A stretch of 52,450 nt of DNA from DASQHY01 sp035602605. Lineage in GTDB: Bacteria; Acidobacteriota; Terriglobia; Acidiferrales; UBA7541. Location of the stretch: NCBI GenBank assembly GCA_035602605.1, contig DATNLZ010000004.1:1-52450 (forward strand), written 5' to 3'. This document shows positions 35,509 through 42,987 of this stretch, piece by piece (the first letter of the stretch is position 1; each line of letters starts with the position of its first letter). The position numbers and the translations under genes are program-made. The notes under the pieces are model-generated. The model was not told the origin of the DNA and searched no databases. It worked only from the letters and a program-made list of their open reading frames with translations.

Positions 35509-35952
35509 CTAGCGACTGCCCGGCTTGGGAGCCGACCGATCGGCCGCTAACTCGCTGCGCGGGGTCATGGAGATGACGAAATATTCGCGCTCCTTGTCAT
35601 CGGCTTCCGGGACACGAAGCATGAGTTTATCTTTGTGGATGCGGAACTCGGCGACTTCGCCAACGGGCAAAAGAGTGGGGTGTTTGTCGTCGCGCGGCCG
35701 AAGGCGATAAACCAGCCGTTCGGTCTGCAAAACATATTCTTGGCACAGTAGTTCCTGAGTCTTCTTGTGTTGGCCATCGGTGCCGAAGATTTCGCCCTTT
35801 AGCGTCTTCCCGGCCTTTTCGGCGTAGCCGCAGGAGGAAGACTCCATTTGCAGCAAGACGCCTTTCTGGTACGAATGCTTATCTTTGGCCTGAACGGCGG
35901 GGGCGCATAGGTACATGGCACCGGCAATCAAGAATAAAATGGGGCGTCGCAT
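35509..35952 (-). CDS. Small exported protein of unknown function
   Basis: A 147-residue protein with a clear signal peptide (MRRPILFLIAGAMYLCAPAVQA) and a beta-rich domain of unknown role. Two cysteines (CGYAEKAG and LLCQEYV) could form a disulfide after export. I do not recognise the family. The start at 35952 is preceded by AGGAGG eight bases upstream, which rules out the longer frame to 36033. Confidence 0.78.
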   Translation of the reverse strand: MRRPILFLIAGAMYLCAPAVQAKDKHSYQKGVLLQMESSSCGYAEKAGKTLKGEIFGTDGQHKKTQELLCQEYVLQTERLVYRLRPRDDKHPTLLPVGEVAEFRIHKDKLMLRVPEADDKEREYFVISMTPRSELAADRSAPKPGSR

Positions 35953-36102
35953 GGCGTATTCCTCCTTGTCCATATCCCTGCGTAAACGCAACAAACCGAA
36001 CGCCTTACTGGCAGATAACCAAGTTCCTTGCAATGTTCGCCTCTGTAAATAAGGGTATCGGAGCTGGCAGGAAATATAGGGTCGCGGAGTATTGTTTATG
36101 GG

Positions 36103-37446
36103 TTACAACATGTGGGTCAAATCAGAGCCCTTGGTGGGGTAAGCAAATAGTGTGTGCTTGAGACCGGTGGCGGTTATTCCTGATCGTATCGCTAGGGCAA
36201 AAAGATTAATGACTTCTTCAGCCTCTCCGCCAAGCAAGTGAGCGCCAAGGATGCGATCGCTGCCCTCTTCAGTCAGGGTCTTGAATCCCGAATACTTCTC
36301 CCCCACCCTGCGAGAAGACTGCCAACCGGAAGTATTTCCCTTCTTGACCCGAAACTTCAGATTCCCGTTAACGGCCTCGCGCTCACCGAGTCCTACAGAA
36401 GCCAGGGTAGGAATCGTAAAAACCACACTGGGGACGCCCATAAAATTCGGCTTCTGGTGATTTCCCTTCAATAGATTGGCCGCAACAACCATGCTCGTGT
36501 AACTGGCCGCCGGCGTAAGCGGGGGCCCTCCGCTGGCAGCAGCATCGCCAGCAGCGTACACCGCCGGATTCGACACGCTCTGCAAAAATTCATTGACCGT
36601 CACACCTTGCTCATCCCACTTAACCCCGGCAGCATCGAGATTCAGATCCTCGATTTCAGGTACGCGGCCCGCCGCATGCACAACCATATCCGCCGCAAAC
36701 CGGCGTCCATCGGCTGCGCCCCGAACAATGAACTCGCCAGCGTTTTTCTCTATCGCTTGGGCTTCGAGCCCAAGATGAACATCAACGCCAAGTTCGCGAG
36801 TTCGCTCTACAAGTTGTTGGACTAGATCAGGGTCAAAAAGCCGGAGCGGCTGCCGGCCACGGTGCATGATGGTAGCCTTTGCTCCTGCACGCGCGGCTAC
36901 ATGAGCGAACTCAAACCCAATATATCCGCCACCAACGAAGAGAATGCGTTTCGGAAGTGCATCTAGTTCTAGAAACTGATCGCTCGTGGTAAGGTGCTCG
37001 GCCCCGGCGATCCTCAGGTCCGCCGGTTTTTGCCCCGTGGCGATAAGGACATGCCGGGCGTCCAGAACATCCTCACCAACTTGAACCGAAGATGGACCCA
37101 CAAAACGCGCGCGACCATGGAAGCCAGCGATGCCCGCTTTTTCAAACTCTTGTTCGCGATTCTTGGGAACCGGATCGGTAAACGATCGCTTGAAGCGCAT
37201 CAGTTCCCGCCAATCAAGGCCCACGGTTTCGGCATGAATTCCTTTGCCCCTCATTCGATCCATTCGGTCCAAGGTATCCGCAGCGCTCACGAGAACTTTC
37301 TTCGGGTCGCATCCGCGCAGGGCGCACGTGCCTCCAAAGGGGCGCGAATCAACAATGGCCACCTGCCATCCAGCAGCGCGACACCGCGAAGCGGCTCCCG
37401 AAGCCGCTGATCCTGTTCCGATCGCCACCAGGTCAAACTTTTTCAT
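36103..37446 (-). CDS. FAD/NAD(P) disulfide oxidoreductase (MerA/Gor-like)
   Basis: A 447-residue flavoprotein of the pyridine nucleotide-disulfide oxidoreductase family. FAD binds at DLVAIGTGSAASGAAS and at the YAAGDAAAS segment; NAD(P) binds at ILFVGGGYIGFEFAHVAARAG. The redox-active pair is in GGTCALRGCDPKK (Cys41, Cys46). The C-terminal catalytic segment reads YPTKGSD where glutathione and lipoamide reductases have HPTxxE, so the usual His-Glu dyad is missing, as in mercuric reductase. It has no MerA C-terminal cysteine pair or heavy-metal domain. The substrate is not known. The start could be GTG at 37449 or the ATG at 37446; I used the ATG. Confidence 0.88.
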   Translation of the reverse strand: MKKFDLVAIGTGSAASGAASRCRAAGWQVAIVDSRPFGGTCALRGCDPKKVLVSAADTLDRMDRMRGKGIHAETVGLDWRELMRFKRSFTDPVPKNREQEFEKAGIAGFHGRARFVGPSSVQVGEDVLDARHVLIATGQKPADLRIAGAEHLTTSDQFLELDALPKRILFVGGGYIGFEFAHVAARAGAKATIMHRGRQPLRLFDPDLVQQLVERTRELGVDVHLGLEAQAIEKNAGEFIVRGAADGRRFAADMVVHAAGRVPEIEDLNLDAAGVKWDEQGVTVNEFLQSVSNPAVYAAGDAAASGGPPLTPAASYTSMVVAANLLKGNHQKPNFMGVPSVVFTIPTLASVGLGEREAVNGNLKFRVKKGNTSGWQSSRRVGEKYSGFKTLTEEGSDRILGAHLLGGEAEEVINLFALAIRSGITATGLKHTLFAYPTKGSDLTHML

Positions 37447-37588
37447 CACGCCTTCCTTTCGAAAGCCTGGCTACCTAAGCATTTGTCGAAGTCACGCTCG
37501 CTTCATCCACACTGCCGCCTTTTATCATAACTGGGTTAAGTGGCCCGAAGGGGTGTAACATCCATCGCCAAGAGCGGTTTCCCAAGCA

Positions 37589-39994
37589 ATGATTGGCCAG
37601 ACCATCTCGCACTATTGCATTCTGGAAGAACTCGGCAGCGGCGGGATGGGTGTGGTTTACAAGGCCGAAGACCTCAGCCTCGGGCGTCATGTCGCCCTGA
37701 AATTTCTGCCGGAGGAACTGGCGAAAGACCCGCAAGCGCTCGAACGCTTCCGGCGCGAGGCCCGGGCCGCTTCGGCTCTCAATCATCCCAACATCTGCAC
37801 CGTTTATGAAATTGGGCAGCAGGATGATCGACCGTTCCTGGCCATGGAGTTTCTCGACGGTCAGACGCTCAAGCATCGGATTGGCAGAACGCCCATGGCG
37901 ATCGAGCTGGTACTGGATTGGGGAGTTCAGATCGCCGATGCGCTCGACGCCGCGCACGCCCAAGGCATCATTCATCGCGACATCAAGCCCGCCAACATTT
38001 TCATCACCACGCGCGGGCAGGCCAAGCTTCTCGATTTCGGTCTCGCCAAGCTCACGCCCGCCCGCGGTACCCCAGGGGCAGTACAAATTTCAGCGATGTC
38101 CACCGCCACCGATCAAGACCTGCTCACTCGGCTCGGGGCGACGATTGGCACGGTGGCGTATATGTCCCCAGAGCAGGTGCGGGGCCAAGAGCTCGACGCG
38201 CGCACCGACCTGTTTTCGTTTGGCGTCGTGCTCTACGAAATGGTCACAGGAGTTCTGCCCTTCCGGGGCGACACCTCGGGCTTGCTTACCGAAGCGATTT
38301 TGAATCGCGTGCCGGCCGCGCCGGTGCGGCTGAATCCTGACGTGCCTGCAAAGCTCGAAGAAATCATCAACAAGGCGCTTGAAAAAGACCGCAAACACCG
38401 CTTCCAGAATGCCTCCGACATGCGCACAGATCTGCAAAGGCTCAGGCGGGACAGCGAGTCGGGGTTAGTGGCGGCAGTCACCTCTCACCCGCCACAGCGC
38501 CGCGGACCCATCGCCTTATTGGTCGCAGGCTTCGCCCTGGCACTGCTGGCCGGGGCGGTCATTCTCACCAATGGCGGCGAGCTGCGAGACCGGCTGCTCG
38601 GCGGCAATAGACCACCCCGTATCGAATCACTCGCGGTGCTGCCGCTGGAAAATCTCTCCGGCGACCCGGAACAAGATTACTTTGCCGACGGCATGACCGA
38701 CCAGCTGATTACGGAATTGGCGAAAATCGGGTCCCTGCGAGTCATCTCGCGGACCTCCGTCATGCACTACCGGGGAACGAAAAAGACCCTGCCGCAGATT
38801 GGGCGCGAGTTAAATGTCAATGCCGTCGTCGAAGGCTCGGTGGCACGTTCGGGCGACCACGTCCGTATCAACGCCCAGCTGATCCTGGCAGCGACCGACC
38901 ACCACCTGTGGACCAAGAGTTTTGAGCGGGATCTGCGGGAGGTGCTGGCCATCCAGGGCGAGGTGGCCCGGGCCATTGCCACAGAAGTCCAGATCAAGCT
39001 CACGCCGCAGGAGCGGGCGCGCTTTTCCGGCACGCGGCCCGTCAACCCCGAGGCCTACGAGGCTTATCTCAAGGGCCACTACTACTCCGACAAGGGAACT
39101 GAAGAGGAGGTCCGCAAGGGAATCGAATATTTGAATGCGGCTTTGCGAATCGATCCGAGTTATGCCCCTGCTTGGGCGGGTATGGCTGATTCGTACTACT
39201 CGCTCTCGAATATCTACTGGCCTCCTACCGAAGCCATGCCCAAGGCGAGAGCGGCAGCCGAGAAGGCTTTGGCGATCGACGAAACACTCGCCAGTGCGCA
39301 CACGGCCTTGGGTCTGGTGCGGCTCTACTACGACCGAGATTTTCCGGGAGCAGAGCGCGAATTCCGGCGCGTCATCGAGTTGCACCCGAGCGATGCCCAG
39401 GCCCACCTGTGGTACGGCACCTATTGCGCATTGATGGGACGCCGCGAAGAATCGCTTTCCCACCTGAAACTTGCCCAGCAACTCGACCCTCTGTCAGTTG
39501 AGACCACTACCTATGTGGGGGCTGCTTTGTACCTCCTGCGCGAGTACCCCCAGGTCGTCGTGCAGAGTCTAGCATCGCTCAAAGTGGACCCTAACAACTG
39601 GGGAGCCCATGCCAACCTGGGGATGGTCTACCAACAGCTGGGTAGATTCAGCGAAGCCGTCGCGGAGTTCCACCGGGCAAGTGAGCTCACTGGTTCCCCA
39701 GCGGTACTCGCCCAGCTCGGACACGCCTACGCCGCGGCAGGCAATAAAGCCGAGGCGCAGAAGGTACTTGGCGATCTCAAGGGCCTATCCAAACAACGCT
39801 TTGTCCCCGCCTTTGCCATCGCCATCGTTTATGCCGGCCTCGGCCATAGAGAACAGGCGCTGAATTGGCTCGAAAAGGCTTATGAGGATCGATCGGAAGA
39901 CTTCGTCTCGCTGAGAGCGGACCCGCAGTTTGATTCCCTCCGGTCGGACCCCCGCTTCGCTAACCTGCTTCGCCGCATCGGCCTCTCGCCGTAG
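37589..39994 (+). CDS. Membrane Ser/Thr protein kinase with TolB-like and TPR domains
   Basis: An 801-residue receptor-type kinase. The Hanks-type domain covers about residues 8-280, with the glycine loop LGSGGMGVVYKA, the ATP lysine (Lys38 in VALKF), the catalytic HRDIKPANI (Asp131), DFG (149-151) and YMSPEQ. One transmembrane helix follows (about 308-328). The outer part begins with a TolB/adenylyl-cyclase-associated segment (LAVLPLENLSGDPEQDYFADGMTDQLI, about 350-475) and then has several TPRs (about 485-800). All catalytic residues are present, so it should be active. This architecture is greatly expanded in Acidobacteriota. Confidence 0.95.
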   Translation: MIGQTISHYCILEELGSGGMGVVYKAEDLSLGRHVALKFLPEELAKDPQALERFRREARAASALNHPNICTVYEIGQQDDRPFLAMEFLDGQTLKHRIGRTPMAIELVLDWGVQIADALDAAHAQGIIHRDIKPANIFITTRGQAKLLDFGLAKLTPARGTPGAVQISAMSTATDQDLLTRLGATIGTVAYMSPEQVRGQELDARTDLFSFGVVLYEMVTGVLPFRGDTSGLLTEAILNRVPAAPVRLNPDVPAKLEEIINKALEKDRKHRFQNASDMRTDLQRLRRDSESGLVAAVTSHPPQRRGPIALLVAGFALALLAGAVILTNGGELRDRLLGGNRPPRIESLAVLPLENLSGDPEQDYFADGMTDQLITELAKIGSLRVISRTSVMHYRGTKKTLPQIGRELNVNAVVEGSVARSGDHVRINAQLILAATDHHLWTKSFERDLREVLAIQGEVARAIATEVQIKLTPQERARFSGTRPVNPEAYEAYLKGHYYSDKGTEEEVRKGIEYLNAALRIDPSYAPAWAGMADSYYSLSNIYWPPTEAMPKARAAAEKALAIDETLASAHTALGLVRLYYDRDFPGAEREFRRVIELHPSDAQAHLWYGTYCALMGRREESLSHLKLAQQLDPLSVETTTYVGAALYLLREYPQVVVQSLASLKVDPNNWGAHANLGMVYQQLGRFSEAVAEFHRASELTGSPAVLAQLGHAYAAAGNKAEAQKVLGDLKGLSKQRFVPAFAIAIVYAGLGHREQALNWLEKAYEDRSEDFVSLRADPQFDSLRSDPRFANLLRRIGLSP

Positions 39995-40127
39995 GCGGCC
40001 CTTTGCCAGAAGGATGTGAGATTGTTAAAAATTCGGCTCGGGAGCGGGCTTTATGTTGAGGAACACATCGAAGACTAAACAGTGATTCGATAAGGCTTTG
40101 CACATCGTGATAAGATTAGCGTCCTTC

Positions 40128-40203
40128 TGGGGCGTGGTCCAACCGGTAGGACGCTGCACTGTTAATGCAGACGGTGGAGGTTCGAATCCTCCCGCCCCAG
40201 CCA
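40128..40203 (+). tRNA. tRNA-Asn(GTT) with encoded CCA
   Basis: A complete cloverleaf can be drawn. The acceptor arm TGGGGCG (40128-40134) pairs with CGCCCCA (40193-40199). The D arm has stem GTCC/GGAC. The anticodon stem CTGCA/TGCAG encloses the loop CTGTTAA, so the anticodon is GTT (40161-40163). The T arm is GGAGG-TTCGAAT-CCTCC. The discriminator is G at 40200, and CCA is encoded at 40201-40203. Confidence 0.97.
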
Positions 40204-40224
40204 CGTCCCTGGTTGGCGCCGCAT

Positions 40225-40599
40225 CTATCCATCGTTTGCCGTCGGATACCCCGCGGCAACCCACCCTTTCCAGCCTCCGTCCATGGAGATAACATTTTTG
40301 TAGCCCATTTTTTGAAGATTGTCGGCCACCAGTGCCGATCGAAACCCGCCACCGCAGTACAGCACCACCGTGGCAGAGGTGTCGGGGATGCGCTGCTCGA
40401 TGTCGCGCTCGATGATTCCTTTGCCTAGGTAAATCGCGCCGGCGGCGTGTCCCGCAGCCCATTCGCTCTCTTCGCGCACGTCCACCAGAACGAATTTCTC
40501 CCCAGCGTCGAGCCGCTTCTTGGTTTCTTGAACGTTCCATTCCTTGATGCGCGATTTCGCGTCTTGAACAAGTTTCATGAAACCAGGTGCATGGGCCAT
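40225..40599 (-). CDS. Single-domain rhodanese-like protein
   Basis: A 124-residue cytoplasmic rhodanese. The conserved VDVREESEWAAGHAAGAIYLGKG, the active-site loop YCGGGFRS (Cys82) and the final GGWKGWVAAGYP are complete, so it should be an active sulfurtransferase carrying a persulfide. The physiological acceptor is unknown. The start at 40599 has GGAGG seven bases upstream. It is convergent with the tRNA gene, with 21 bases between them. Confidence 0.93.
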   Translation of the reverse strand: MAHAPGFMKLVQDAKSRIKEWNVQETKKRLDAGEKFVLVDVREESEWAAGHAAGAIYLGKGIIERDIEQRIPDTSATVVLYCGGGFRSALVADNLQKMGYKNVISMDGGWKGWVAAGYPTANDG

Positions 40600-40726
40600 A
40601 CCAGGGCCTCCATTTTCAAATTACAAGCCAACAATCGAGGCGCACCCTACCAAAGACAACGCCTTAACTCCGATGATTCTACCCCAGCTATAGCCATAGC
40701 GTACCGAGAGGCGCGGAACATTCAGC

Positions 40727-42877
40727 TTACCGCTGAGGTTGAGGTAAGGAAGGACCTGCTTTCGTATGCGGCAAAGCCTTCGGAGAGATCGCGGAACAGG
40801 ATGAAGCGCTTGTCTGGGCGTCGCTAAAACCAGCCTGGAAGCGGCTCGATTCTCGAATTCGCGTGCGAACTCCGCCTATGGTCGCTGGAATCGGCCGGGG
40901 ATCGCTGCCGCGCACAACAAATAGGATCACCGCAGCGTCTCCCGGGCTATCGGCGCTGGCCGTAACACCCACGCCTTGCACGCCGGGTAGATTCATCAGA
41001 TCGTTTAGGTGCTGGTCCTCAACCTGGCGAGCTTCGCTTACTTTTACTATCGGCAGTTGTGTCACGCGCAAGGGACGCTCCGCATCGCGCACCATCCGAG
41101 CGCTCTCGTCAGCGTTCAAGTTACCGCGGTGCGCGAAAACCTGACCTTCCACAATACGCGTGCGAATTCCATCAACTTCAGCCGGTAGGTCTGCGCGCGA
41201 CTGGCCTTTGGTCACAAAAAGCAAAATGGCCGGTCTACCCGGCGCGTCGATACTTGAGCCCGTTCCCACAGCCTGCACCTCGGGATGGGACAGCAGGCGC
41301 GGAGCATTTTGCTCCCGGACCTGGTCGGCGCGCTGCTCATCGGCAAAAGAAGCGGTGTGCGCCGTCGCGGTAGCAGCAGCGCTCGCCGCGCTAGGTCCGG
41401 GAAGGCTGCAAGCGGCCACAGGATGAGGCGACGGCGTGCCGACAAACACCGGCTTTTCGCCAGTTGCAGGATCGGCAAGCGCATTGAGAACGTCCCCAAT
41501 GGGGTTGCCCACCGTGTCGGTATCGGAGCCCGCATAGAGCAACGCCACAGGGTCAGCGGTATCTTGCGTGACGATGAGAGAACCGGAATCGCCCTGCGCG
41601 CTGAATTCGCCTCCGGCTATTTGCACCTGATTTGTAAAATCCTTTGTGATTGTGGCGCCCGTACCGCAGCCTTTTTGGTATTCCACGGAAATCGCAACAT
41701 TGATGGACTCAATCCTCGAGCACGTTAGCCCGGTTGAGCGCCCGCTTTTCGCAACCGCTAGCCCAAGCGTTGGGGACACACCGGATCCGGCGTGCGGCGC
41801 TCCGTCGGTGGGTAGCGTGCCCGTATTGCTTGCACCAAGCTGCAGAATTGTGCCTGTCGGATCCACGGTGCCAGGAACCACTTCAGCAATCGCAGCGTCG
41901 GCAAGCGGCTTGCCACTCGGAGGATTATCAAAATTTACGAATTGCGTAAGCTTGGCAATCGTTGTCGCTGCACCGGCACTGCAATTCGCATCAATCAGGC
42001 CCGGTTGAATGATCGGGTCTCCGACGGCCGCCAGGCCCAATCGCGCAAGGATATGGTTGTTGCTCAAAATGTATTGCGCAGCGCCTCGCGAGACAAGCGC
42101 ACCAAGTGTGCCCCCACAACAGGTGGTCGTCGTGCCGCTGGTGCTCGAGTCTCCCGCGTTTCCTCCCGAGCCGCCGAGCAGCAGCGGAAGGTTCAGCGCA
42201 TTCTGGTTGGGTGTGGTCACGGTTATGACTGCAGAGCCTGAAGCACCGGGGTCCGCCTGCGATATGGCTTGCACGGTGACCGTCGTTGTCTTGCTGTTGT
42301 GTTGCGGCGTCGAGCTCACCGGCACGGCATTGGGAGCAGTGTACAGCCCGCCGGAGCTGATCGCGCCGGTCTTGGATGCGCCGCCAGTAACTCCGTTGAC
42401 CTGCCACGTTACCGCCGTACTGGGTGACCCGTTCACCATCGCGGTAAATTGCACCGTGCCGAAAACCAGGACCCTGACGCTGCTGGGTGTAACGCTAATC
42501 GAAGTACTCGCGGCGGTAATGGTTACGCTAGCGGAGGCCCTCTTGGTAGGGTCCGCGGACGACACGGCAGTGACCGTTACCGTAGCAGGATTCGGCAACT
42601 GCGCAGGCGCGGTGTAAAGCCCGTTCCCTGAGGTTGTGCCTACACTCGAGTTTCCGCCGGTTACGGAATTTACCTGCCAGGTTACCGCCGGTGAGGTCGC
42701 TCCCACGACGGTAGCCGTAAATTGCACCGATTGACCCAGCGCAACACTTGCCGATGTCGGAGCTATGGTTACCGTTGTCGGAGGCGGAGGCGTGGAGGGA
42801 CCACCGGACAGTCCACTGCAGGCCACCAGAAACGTAGAGGTACCGAGGAGAAAAAGCAGCCCGAGCCGAGGATGCAT
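40727..42877 (-). CDS. Lipoprotein with two Ig-like domains and a trypsin-like core
   Basis: A 716-residue surface lipoprotein (lipobox ending at Cys20, FLVAC). Two bacterial Ig-like domains follow (about 35-125 and 128-222), each with VTWQVNxVTGG and SGxGLYTAP. The central region (about 228-480) looks like a trypsin-fold protease: His275 in SNNHILAR, Asp327 in LADAAIAEV and Ser431 in QGDSGSLIV could form a triad. Two related C-terminal units follow (about 528-585 and 627-685), each with PxVQxVGxxxSxDxPGxxA and RTRI. The peptidase call is an inference from motif order; a non-catalytic relative is possible. Confidence 0.75.
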   Translation of the reverse strand: MHPRLGLLFLLGTSTFLVACSGLSGGPSTPPPPTTVTIAPTSASVALGQSVQFTATVVGATSPAVTWQVNSVTGGNSSVGTTSGNGLYTAPAQLPNPATVTVTAVSSADPTKRASASVTITAASTSISVTPSSVRVLVFGTVQFTAMVNGSPSTAVTWQVNGVTGGASKTGAISSGGLYTAPNAVPVSSTPQHNSKTTTVTVQAISQADPGASGSAVITVTTPNQNALNLPLLLGGSGGNAGDSSTSGTTTTCCGGTLGALVSRGAAQYILSNNHILARLGLAAVGDPIIQPGLIDANCSAGAATTIAKLTQFVNFDNPPSGKPLADAAIAEVVPGTVDPTGTILQLGASNTGTLPTDGAPHAGSGVSPTLGLAVAKSGRSTGLTCSRIESINVAISVEYQKGCGTGATITKDFTNQVQIAGGEFSAQGDSGSLIVTQDTADPVALLYAGSDTDTVGNPIGDVLNALADPATGEKPVFVGTPSPHPVAACSLPGPSAASAAATATAHTASFADEQRADQVREQNAPRLLSHPEVQAVGTGSSIDAPGRPAILLFVTKGQSRADLPAEVDGIRTRIVEGQVFAHRGNLNADESARMVRDAERPLRVTQLPIVKVSEARQVEDQHLNDLMNLPGVQGVGVTASADSPGDAAVILFVVRGSDPRPIPATIGGVRTRIRESSRFQAGFSDAQTSASSCSAISPKALPHTKAGPSLPQPQR

Positions 42878-42987
42878 GGAAACCTTTTCAGGCTGGGAAC
42901 CTGAGATTATACATGGAAACGAGAAACCAGCAGTACCCTACTCGTTTGATGGTCGCGATAGTCAAAAAGATGCACCCGGAGGCCCTG

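Noticed and set aside
37589..39994. Adenylate cyclase
   Set aside because: The TolB-like segment with TPRs also follows class III cyclase domains in other proteins, but here the N-terminal domain is a full Ser/Thr kinase and no cyclase motif is seen.
40128..40203. Attachment site or integration at the tRNA-Asn gene
   Set aside because: The tRNA is intact and no integrase, direct repeat of its 3' end, or compositional break is seen nearby.
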